DNA of 64,000 bases from Panagrolaimus kolymaensis (taxonomy: Eukaryota; Nematoda; Chromadorea; Rhabditida; Panagrolaimidae), in contig JAJQJQ010000007.1 in the NCBI GenBank assembly GCA_028622995.1, positions 3,472,001 through 3,536,000 of the forward strand. The letters run 5' to 3'. A model generated the notes under the pieces. That model saw nothing but the letters and a program-made list of their open reading frames with translations. It was not told the origin of the DNA and did no database searches. The first letter of the stretch is position 1. Every line of letters begins with the position of its first letter. This document shows positions 25,801 to 37,800 of the stretch, piece after piece. The position numbers and the translations under genes are program-made.

Positions 25801-28800
25801 CTCCCACCGTGCAATGGCTTCGTGGAGGTCGACCTATAACAGATATGGATAATTTCTTGCTTTCACCACGCGGCGAATCCCTCATGATTCTCAAAGCTTC
25901 AACCAATGATGCAGGTAAGATTCTGAAACATTGAAATTTTTTTTCTGTCCAATTAGCAAATTAAATTGCAATCATTATTTTAAATATAAAATATAAAAAA
26001 TATTGCAGGCGGATATTCGTGTCTTGCTAAAAACACTGCAGGTGAAAGCGAAGGTGTCTTTTCTGTTACTGTTTTAACCGCTCCATATCTTGAACAAAGT
26101 GTTGATCAAAATCCTCGAGTTATTTTCAAAAAGCCTGTCACTCTTAATTGTCCGGTCCGTGGAAATCCTCCCCCAACAGTTACATGGAAAATTAATGGAA
26201 CAACCATCAATATTGATGGTCGAAAATATTCTCAATCTTCGGGCACCAATGATTTAACAATTACTGAAGTACTTCTTCCAGGCCGATATACATGTAATGC
26301 TGAAAATGAAGTCAGTGCATTGGATACCGATTACGCTTTGGATGTCATTGCTCCACCACGCTTTGGTGGTTCAGGTCAGAAAATTTATGAAGTATTAGCA
26401 GGAAATTCCATTACAATGACTTGTCCCATCGAAGCTTCACCCATGCCTGAAATAAATTGGCTTCGAGCTGGCAATCCTCTTTACCTCGGTGATAATATTG
26501 AAATAAGTCCAGATGGCCATAAACTCACTCTTACAAAAGCAACTTTGGAAGATAGTGGTAAATTTTATTTATTTTAAAATATGTGTAAATTAAAAATCTG
26601 AGTTACAAGATACATTTAGTATACAAAAAAAGAAGTCATTTATTAATGACTGTTTTTGTGACAATACTTTAAATATTTTTTAAGGGAAATTTGTTTGTAA
26701 TGCAACGAATGCCGCTGGAAGCGCTGATGTTGATATGTTTTTGAAAGTTTATGTTGCACCAACCATTGATGATTCAAATTTGATTGAAAATCCTCTTGCT
26801 GTTATTGGAAAAGCTATATATCTTGAATGTCCAAGTGACGGAATTCCACAACCAGTTATTACTTGGATGAGAAATGGTCATCCTGTAGAAAAAGATGAAA
26901 GATATCATTTCCATCAAAATAATATCACTTTTGGAATTTTAAATGTAACTGAAGATGATGGTAAGATTTTGGAATATTCAATTTTTTTCTGCCAAATCAC
27001 TATTTATAATTTTTATTACCTTATATTAAAATAACAAACTTTTATTTTTTGTGATAAAAATATTTGTAAAAAAATTATAAAACAAATGATTAAATTTTTA
27101 GTTGGAAAATATGCTTGTGTTGCTGAAAATAAAGGTGGCAAAGCTGAAGAAATGTTCAACTTGCATGTGCTTGCTCCACCCGAACTTACCACAACTGAAA
27201 CACAAAAGATTACTCGAAGAGAAGGTGAAGAAGTAACTCTCTTATGCCCCGTGAGAGAAAGTAATTCCATGGATTCAAACGACGAAAGGGATGTAACATG
27301 GACCAAAGATGGTCGCTCACTTGGAGGCACTTCACTTCCAATAAACTTAGAAAATGGAAATAGTGACAAAAGTTATATTGTAAGGGAACTTAAAATCTAA
27401 TTTTTTATGTTACTCAATCTTTTTTAAATAATTCCATTTTTAGATTAGTAAAGATGGTTATCGTTTAATTATTGCAAACTTAAAACTATCAGATGCTGGC
27501 GAATATCGATGCCTTGTAACAAATCGAGCTGGAGAAGTTCAAGCTAAATTTGAAGTTGAAACATTATGTAATCATTTGGGAACGGCATATTGTAGAGAAT
27601 TAGAGCATCGCCATATTGAAAAATTTCGACAAGAGTCTGAGCGTCGACGTAAACTTGCACAAGAAGAAGAGCTGAGGCGGCGTCTTGCAATGCATCAATG
27701 GAATTTTGATGCTTCCCAACGCGGAGTACATTCTCGTCATCGAGTGTACCCTGAGTATTCGGTTAATGTTGCACCTCGAGAAACGGTTTATCTTTCAGCT
27801 GGAACGTCTGGATTTCAGACAACCGAATACTCAGATAATAATGTCATACAAAATTTGCGCGCAGATTTATTGCAATTTAAACGTGAAAAGGTTGTAACCA
27901 TTCGTTCAACAATAACAACCACAACAACCGACGCTGCAACGCCGCCTCCAATTTTAGCAAAGCGAAAACCAAAACAAAAGCTATCATATCTTCAAAAATT
28001 AAAAAGGCGTCGAATGCATCGGAAAAAATTAGCTGAGCAAAAATTGCTCGAAAGTTTAATGGATTTTTGATAGCTCAAAAATTTATTTATAATTTGTATT
28101 TATTATTTAATTGTTCCATGTTCGATCTCTCGTGTTGTTTTTCTCTTTCATTTTTCAATGTGCACTTACAATTATTTTTTGTCTTTCAATCTTTCAATTA
28201 ACATTTGTGCTAATTTTCACCGGTTTTTACATTAATTTATTTTTTGTGCATATAACAACTTTACTTAAACTTTTAAAACTCACATAATAATATATACTAA
28301 TTTGCATATTTCGAGTGTCAATATAAAATAAAGAGATTTGTGTCACTGTTTTTTGTCTAATGTTTATTGTACATACATTGTCACAGTTTGTCGTTACACA
28401 TAAAAAAGACGAGCGGAATTAAAAAATGGGGTTTAATTTTCCATAAAACATCGCTATAATTATATATTTTAGCTAAACCTGCGATTGATAATAGTCGAAA
28501 TTCGCCTGAAGCTCATGTCATTCAAGGTCGACCATTTACTTTCCATTGTCCAGTTTCGGGATATCCTTTGCCAAAGATTGTTTGGTTAAAAGATCATCAA
28601 ATTGTTAACGTTCAAAAAGATCCACAACTTCGACTAATTGATAATGGACAAGCCCTTGAAATTTTGAGCACTGAACCTGGTCATAAAGGTTTGTGGACTT
28701 GCCAAGCTGAAAATGATGCGGGTGATAGTGAAATCAATGTTCGTCTTGATGTTTGGACTCCACCTAAAGCTTCCGTTCGGGCAGGAAAAGAAGGAGTTAC

Positions 28801-31800
28801 TCGGCCACTTGGATCAAGTGTAACAATTTTCTGTGACACCATGGGTAATCCATCTCCATCTGTAACCTGGCAATTTAAAGATCGAGTGATCCTCCATTCA
28901 CCCGATGGCACTCAAATTAGTGAAGGCAATAAACGTCTTGATATTCCTGTTTTGAGTCTTGATGATGGTGAGCATACCATAATTATTTTAATATATTTTA
29001 AATATAAAATTCTAGCTGGAAATTATACTTGCGTTGCTAAAAATGAAGTTGGAGTTGATGAAGCTAGCATTGCTGTGGACATTTTGGGTAAACTATCAAT
29101 TATATTTTTATGGTTTCTTAATTCTAGTTTTTTAAGTTCCTTCAAAGATTGATCGAGAAGGAGTTCAATTGAATCAACGCCTTCCAGCGGGACAAAGTTT
29201 AACATTATTCTGCGATGTCAAAGGCAAGCCTCCACCAACCATTCAATGGTATGCAAATGATACTCTCATTCGTGGGCAATTCCCTAATGTTAAAATTGGT
29301 GAAGATGGTGGTTATATTGAAGTAAGTTATCTAAGGTCGAAAATTGAAAGATACTCTCCATCTTTTTCGTAATTTATTTAGAGGATTTCATTTCAGTAAT
29401 TTTTTATTAAATGTATCCCTATTGTCAGCTACATTTTTTAAAATAATAATATTCGGGACTATTTCTTCCTTTATAATCCACTTTATAAAAAATAGCTTCA
29501 AATGCCAAGTTATTTAACCAAAAAAATAATAAAAGTGCTTTGTCAGAAAAAAATGACATTGTAAAGGGGCTTCTTTCTTCTTTAGTCACTTTTATTTTTC
29601 TAAGAATAAGTAAAAAAATTTAATTTGATGACATAAATAAAACTATGCACTTGCAAAATTTTTACACTAATATATAGCGATGATTCCATAATAAACAATG
29701 AAACCTTTTTGTTTGCAGATTTCAAATGTCAGTCTAAATTCACAAGGAATATACCGTTGCCTTGCAATAAATTCCGCTGGAAATGATACATTGGATTATA
29801 ATGTTGATGTTGATCGTATGCTTTCTGTTTTTAAGTAATTTTCTCAACTTCCTGTTTTTTAGAAAAACCAGCAATAGCAAACACAGGAACGTTCCAAACT
29901 CTTGAAGGAAAAGTTGCAAAACTTGTTTGTAATGCCACAGGCGAGCCAACACCAAAAATTACATGGTTAAGAAATGGAATGCGTCTTGAAACTAATATTC
30001 GATATATAATTGAAAATAATACCCTTAAAATTGTTGACACTCGTTCAGATACAGATTCCGGTAGGGTGATGTCCAATTAAAGTTATAAAAAAATAATAAT
30101 TTTTTTAAAGGAATTTATCTATGTATGGCTCAGAACGAAGCTGGAAGCGTTCAACAAGCATTCACCCTTGAAGTATTAGGTGAGTGCTGAAAGGGATTAA
30201 TTGACGACGTCAAAAAAAGAAAAATACAAAAATTAATTTTTAGTAACACCAAAAATCACTTCAACTTCACCAAATGAAACCATTGTTGCGCTTGGAGAAG
30301 GATTCAGCTTGAAATGTGGAGCAAGTGGTCATCCAATGCCTTCAGTCACATGGGAATTAAACAATGAAAACATTGAAACGTCTTTAACAACCGAATACAA
30401 AATTGAAGATGACACACTTTATGTAAAAGAATCACCACAAAAGGGAACTTCAATTTTCAGATGCACAGTTCACAATGATGCTGGACTTGATGAAGTTGAA
30501 TTTGTTGTTAAAACTATTGGTTAGTGAAGATTTTTATTCCAAAATAAGAATCGTTAAAAATGACGTAATTAATTTTACAGCTCCTCCAGTTCTTACTAAA
30601 GAAGGCACTCAATCTCTAAATGTGTCCGAAAGTGATCCAACTATGCTATTCTGTGATTTCCAAGTTGACCTCTCAGATACTGAAATTGAATGGCAAAAAG
30701 ATGGTGTTACCCTTTCCCGCTTTGATACCAATCCCAAGATTGAAGGAAAACAATTAAAAATAGAATCCACAATGTTAAATGACGAGGGAACTTATAAATG
30801 CATAGCAATGAATCAAGCAGGAAATGCAACACAAACAACAAAACTTTATGTTGGAGGTAAATATAAGTTTTTATAAACTTTTTTTCAAAATTTTTATTTT
30901 TATAAAAGTAACAAAAATTATAATTTTTACATGTTATGCATTTTATTATAACCAAAATAAGGGATATTATTATTGTGATTCATTTGATTATTATTGGTAA
31001 AAAAATGTTGTGGAATTGAACGACGCATTTCTTTAAGCTCCGTACCAATTAAACCAAGCAATTCCAAATCTTTTTCACTGACTTCTTCATTTCCGCCTAA
31101 AGCTTGTTCAGCTTCATATGGGCTTTGATTATATTTTTGCAATTCACGTTCAATTTCCGCAAAATTAAATCGTGAAGTAGCTAAAAAAAATATTTAATAA
31201 TCAAAGTTCAATCTTTAAAAAAACCAAAGTTGAAGTACTTACGTTTGCAAGAAATCATAGAATTTTGAAGAATAATAATAAAAAAGATTGTAACAAATGC
31301 AAAAATATTACAGCTTAATCTCATCATGTTTTTTGAATTACCACAAAATATTTTTATTTTTTAGTTCCGCCAAAAATTAATGAAGAACTTGGTCGAATTG
31401 TTGTTAAAAAAGGTGAAGATGCTGAATTACTTTGTGAAGCGGTTGGAATTCCTCCACCACAAATTTCTTGGCTGAAAGATAATAAAACATTAGAACATCG
31501 TAAGTTTTTCTCCTTTCATTTTTATATCCACGTAGATACCCAAAATTTGTATTGACGCGCATGCAAAAAAAAAAAAACACATATAAGTTAGAAGTAGGTC
31601 ATTAGGAAAAAAAATTGTCCAAAAAAAGAAAAAAGACTCGAGATTTTGGAAGCGTGATTTTAAAAGTCTGAGAAAAAAACTCATGAAATTTAGCAATAAC
31701 CATTTTTTGATGGGAAAATTTTTCTCCTTTAAAATTTACGTCAAAAAAATTATTTCAATTTTTATTTAGAAGAAAAACACATTAAATTGGATTTAAAATA

Positions 31801-34800
31801 AAAAATGAAGAAACCATAACCGGAAAATATTTTCGCCATTCGAGAGACTATCTCCTCCCCTGTGTTTTTTATCCCCGCAAAAATATGTATGTACTGTAAA
31901 TAAAGGAATGAAGCACCGAGGAGATAGAAGCTCAAAGTCAACAGATTCGAGAAACAGAAAAAATTGCTCAAACATATAAAAAACATTTTTTTATAACGAA
32001 GGAGGATTAAAGGCAGGAAAAAATATTGGATTAAAATTATTTTTTTGATATCATAACTTTGCTTTTTTAAATAATAAAAATTTCAAACACCTGATAAAAA
32101 AAAGTGGGAGAAGATGGAGAGTGAAGTTAGAGCAATAAATTTGCGTGTTTTGATTTTGGGCAAAGTTATACTAAAAGATACATACATTCATTCTTTTCTT
32201 AACCATTCTTTACTCTTTCGCACTTTTTTCAAATCCAAGGCAAGCCATGAATGAATGGAATGACTAAGAATTTATTCAACTTCTTTTTTTTTCATTTCCT
32301 ATTAAGTCAGAAGAGGATTAATTCATTGAAAAATGTAAAAATAAAAGAATCAAACTCCCTCATTTACTTTTTTCTATTCACTGAAACAATGAAACTCTCA
32401 AAAGTCTAGTTTCCGTAATACGTCGGTTTCAAAAATTTATAAAATTTTTAGCCTAAAAAAGTAAGTCAAAATGAGGGAAGCATAAACTTGTCGTCATCAT
32501 TTTAAAATAAGTAAAAGAACAAAAAAACGGGAATAAGAAATTAACATTTTAATGTTCCATCAAAAACGCAGCGCAAAGTTTCTACCAGAAATTTTAATGG
32601 AAAGAGCGAAAGAAAAAAACTTATTATTATTAAAATAGTTATACCCTTTTTTCTTTTTATTGTTTTTATAGTATTCTTTTTATAGTAGAGTACAAAAAAA
32701 CCGCGTAATTTGACATTTTTTGTGGTTGCTGCAAAGCCTTTAAAAAATGTTTTTTATATAATCTTTGAAACAAGGCATCAACAAAAAAAGGCTTCAAACA
32801 CTATATTTAAACAACGGATTACGTTCTGATTAAGATATTCCTTGCATGGAGAAGATGGAACAACTACTATGAAATTAAGCTATTTCTTATATATAGTAGT
32901 AACAAAAAGTTTAAAACAAAAACAAAGTATCAGTTTTCAAGCTTAAATTTTTACGATTCAATAAATTCAAGCAGCGGTGAGTTTAGGATTGGACCAAAAA
33001 AATGCACTATTATTTTTATCAGGAATTATAACACCTTGATTGACGCAACAATATTCTTAGAGCGTAGAAGAAATTTCGATACATAAAAAATAACTTAATT
33101 TTAAAGCGTACATTCTAGAAAGTTTTTTTTAAAGAAACTTATGAACTAAAATTTAAAAAATTAAATCTTCTTGATTTCAATGGAATGAAATAAATGAGGG
33201 ATTATTACACTTGCTTTTATATATATAAAAAATTAGTAAGTTAAGGTGTGGCTGGCATAAAAACATGTTAGCAAAAATTAGAAAAATTGATATGAAATCT
33301 TTCTCCGTCATTCAATCCTTAATCCCGGAATAATTTGAAAGATAAGGGTGTGGGTGTGATTTGATTCCTCTAATATGCATACCATATACCTATCATTGAT
33401 AGTATTATCACGCGCAAATTCTTATGTTCTTAGTTCAAAAGCTAGCATGGTGGTAAACAACCATTGCATAGGAGACTCAAAACATACATCTTAGAATATA
33501 AATTAAGCATAGTTTACTCTTCCAAAGCTCTTTAGAAAATTAAGCCTTAGCCATTTTGGTTTTTGAAACTTTTTTCAAAACCATTGAAAACACCTAATAC
33601 TTTCTATTTTTTAGCTCCCGCAGAAGGTTCTAAAACCGCTGCAATCTTCCATGACGTTCAACCGGAAGCTGCTGGCGTTTATACTTGCCGAGCTTCTAAT
33701 TGGGCAGGTACCGTCTACAAAGATGTCGACCTCCTCGTGTTAAGTAAGGATTTAAACTTTTTTTAAATTTAAATATTTGAAAATAAAAAATGAGCGAAAA
33801 GTTATGTAAAACATGAAACACGCCATAATTGCTTTCATTCATTCTATTTTTTGAATGAATGAATTAACAACAACGCAAAAAAATACCATTAAAAATTCGT
33901 ATGGCATTTTTTATGGAATAATTTCATATGTGCCATAACCAACCAAGCACATTTAAATAAAATAGCTTTTGCGTGATTTTAGAATAATTTTTTGAGGGCA
34001 TACAAGGAAACATTATTCTTGTTTAAAAAAAGGTATATGAAAATAATAATAAAAAACCTATTCAAAATTAAGGCTATTCAAAAATTATTTGATGACGGAA
34101 TATTGTACAGTACAACTTTTTTCTTCTTCTACGCGCTCTTTAATGATGATGATTATTCTTTATTTCTTATTTTTTAGTTCCACCTGAAATTTCAAATGAA
34201 AAGGCAAATTTCACCACAAATCTACGTGACAACATTATTCTTCCTTGTAATGCCACAGGCATACCTGAACCCGTGGTTTCATGGTTAAAGGTTCCGGATG
34301 TTGACATTATTGGGAAAGAAGATAGTAAGTTACAAAAAACATTTTAATAAAAATTATGAAACGGAAACAAGGCTTTAAATTACTTAGTTTTTAAACTATG
34401 CGTGACAAATCTTTTGTCTGAAAAATTAAAACTCCATTTGAATGAGGAAGCTTTGATTTTTTAGTGAAAAGCTAGTCCTCCTCCTACGTTAGGAAAAATT
34501 TTTTAAAAACATATGCATATAAAGTAGTTGTTTCTCGCTTTTACGAAACAAATAAATAAATGCATAAACAGTTTTATGGAACAAACAAACAAACGAAAAA
34601 CTAAAATAAATTATTGTTATGTTTCAAGGAAATTTGAGTATTCCAGAATTATTTTTTTAAATAGTTTTAATGGAACAAAAACTCAAACTTCAAAAATTAA
34701 AATGCATATTTTTAAAGAAGAAAAGAACAGGAGAGAAGATTACAATGAGTCACACATATTAAAGGCAAAAACAAAACACATTCAAAGGTGGGGGAAAATC

Positions 34801-37800
34801 CATGATAATAACAAATATTATATTTTAGAATATCAAATCCTTGGGTCATCATTAGCAATTAAAAACATTTCACTTGAAGATGGTGAGTATACTTTAGTTT
34901 AATTCAAAAATAATACATTTAAAAAAAATTTAGATGGCTTTTATCATTGCATTGCTAAAAGCGATGCTGGCCAAACAGTTGCCACTCGTAAAGTTACAGT
35001 TTCATGTAAGTTTTTCTTATTTATTTTTTTACTAATTCTGCAAAACAACACCTGTTCCATTTATAATTTAAAAAAGGTCGTAGGATTAATACTCAGCTGC
35101 AGCTGCATAGGATTTTTTATTCAAGTTTTTTTGGTTATTTAAAAAACTACAAAATAAAATATTTTTTAAGCACTTTTTATTTAAGTTTAATGTATTCAAA
35201 TTGAAAAACATTAGCAAGCAAGGAAAGGCGCGTGTAAAATTACTTTGTTTATTTCCCACTTTTCTTTTCAGTGCCATTTAAAGCGACAAAAGTTCTTTGG
35301 ACGGAATGTAATGAAAAAGGAGAACCAATTGATGGGATATTTAAACAAGCAAGAGGAGATTTACCTGAATCTGATAAACATCTTGACCATTTTGAAAATC
35401 GACCAAATAAAATTGTTTTGAATGGAACCGATGACACCATTGTCCGATGTTTACCAAATCGCGGAGCAAGAACCTTAGAGAAAGTAATTGAAGTTGCACC
35501 ACAATTTGTTGAAGAACCCGCTGATGTCATTGCACGAATGGGAGATGATATTCGGATTCGTTGCTCAGCTGTGGGACCGCCATTGCCTGAAGTATTCTTT
35601 GAAAAAGGTGGAAAAATTATTGAAGAAACAAAAAGTGCAAGTGGTGAAACTGAAATTAGAAAAACTTTAAATTCAAGTAGTGATTTTGGTGAATATCAAT
35701 GCATCGCTATTAATTCCGTTGGCGAAAGTCGAGTTTCAAGCAAAGTAACCCTTGATGAAAGTCCCATCCATACTCCATCTGATGATGCCGAACATCAGCT
35801 TACAATTGTTAATTGCAAGAAGAATGACAAAATTCATACGGATCACGTTGTTTGGAAAATTGGTAATGAGCTTGTTGATCATCTTGATGATTCCACACAT
35901 GCAATGAATAATGGAACTCTTGTCCTTTCATATTTTGCAATGGAAGATGATCTTGATCGAATTAATTGCCTCGTGGATGGTGAACCTGGTGATAGCTTCC
36001 AAGTTTCATATATCACTGCAAATGATAAAGTACCAGTTGTCAAGATTAAACCCACTCGAATTTATTCTCATCCAACTCAAGATGTTATTATTGATTGTTA
36101 TCTTAAAAAAGGAAACCCTCTCATGACTCGAGTTAGATGGTCTAAAGATAATGTAAATCTTGCAGCTGATGGAGATAAAATTCGTGTTCTTCCAAATAAT
36201 TCTTTATTAATTCGAAACTCACTTCATTCTGATAGGTGAGAAATGTTTTGAGAAGGATTACTATAGTTAAAATATATTTATTCGGAATATTTGTATAACT
36301 AAAATGTGAGATTTTCAGAGGCAATTTTAAATGCCGTGGATGGAACACTCGAGGCAAATCTTGGGATGGTGTCGATCTATTTGTTGAAGATGCCCCTAAT
36401 ACTATAACAGCAAATATTGGAGGCAAATTGAATGGTAAACCACTTAAATTTGGTGAATTAATGTTGCCTGCAAACTTTACACCCAATTTGCAATCAAATG
36501 ATATTCGAATGACCATAGATAATCTTGCTGGAAGCCAAACAACTGTAACCCGTTCAATTATTGCCGCCGTTTCCATGCCTTTAGCTATTCTTGGTTATGA
36601 TGCTTCTGATGGGGCAAAAGCAGTTAAACAAAGACCAGGCAAATTTGAAAGAATTACAAATTATGAATTTGAATCGGGCGAAAAAATGAAAGTCAAACAA
36701 ACTGCAAAAGGTTTTGTTGATGATTCCCTTGATTTGGATGTAGAATTTGAAGGTGAAGTTCCTGTTGGTGGAAATTATGTGAGTTTATTAGAAAAAGTTT
36801 TAAGAAAATAAATGTAAATCTTTTTTAGGATAATGTTGAATTTGATCCCATGGAAGAAGATATGATTGAAGAAAGCCCAGGCCATGTTGTTGGAAATGGT
36901 CATTCGGCCGTTAAATTTGGACAAAAACATAAAGTTCCATTTCGTTGGAGAGACACCATTAATTTTGATGGTGAAGAAGGCGATGATTTTATTGGTGAAG
37001 GTGAAACCATGCGAGTTTCAAGTATGCCCCATGTAAGTCCAGGTGGTGAAGTTAAAATTGCTACTACCGTTGGCAAACTCGGAAGATGCGGAGATGGATA
37101 TACAAAAATTAAAGGCAAATGCCGAGGTAATAAAATTTTTAAGAAAGATATAAAAAATATAAAAATATGATTTAGATATTGATGAGTGCACTATTGATCC
37201 CGATTTATGCATATCTGCTGGAGTAAATAATAACAGCGTTTGTGTAAATTTGGAAGGAAGTTATGAATGCCAATCACCTTGTGCAGCTGGATTTAAAGCT
37301 TCTATCGATGGAAATTGCGTCGATATTGATGAATGCGTTCTTGGAACAGCTGATTGCGCAATGGGACAGGAATGTGTAAACACTGAGGGAACATTCGAAT
37401 GTAAAGAAACTTGTGCAGAAGGATATCAAGCTGACGATGAAGGGCGATGTGAAGATATCGATGAATGTGTCACAGATCCTTGTAAAGCACCAATGACTTG
37501 TAAAAATCTTTTGGGAACTTTTGCATGTGTTTGCCCTGCTGGTTTCCCCGCCATAAATGGAAGTTGTGAAGGATTAATCCTTGATCCTCAACATCCATTG
37601 AAAATCATGGATTATACAGCTGATAAACACAATTGCCCCTCAGGTTATTATTATGATAAAGGAAAATGTGAAGATATTGGTGAATGCGAATTTGATGCTC
37701 CATGTGCATATAAATGCACAAATTTGCCAGGTACATACCAATGCGATTGTCCCGATGGATACACAATTGGAGAAAATGGAGGTTGTATTGGTATGTTGCT

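Larger units (their letters stand above)
7590..36400 (+). other. Hemicentin tandem I-set Ig array (about 47 domains)
   Basis: I count about 47 Ig domains of roughly 90 residues. Each has a first Cys (often C-P, C-x-A or C-x-V), a Trp 12-14 residues later in W-x-K/R-D/N-G, and a D-x-G/A-x-Y-x-C motif, commonly followed by A-x-N-x-A-G. Domain boundaries are often marked by V/A-P-P/K-x-I. Domain 27 is split by the 5.4-kb intron (19017-24375) and domain 43 by the 2.1-kb intron (31500-33614). The stretch 35272-35490 has a cysteine pair but lacks the usual Trp-K-D-G core, so it is a degenerate or non-Ig insert before the last three domains. The count could be off by one or two. Confidence 0.9.

Noticed and set aside
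31500..33614. Search for a nested gene in the 2.1-kb hemicentin intron
   Set aside because: Only short Phe-rich ORFs without signal peptide, domain or splice structure were found.
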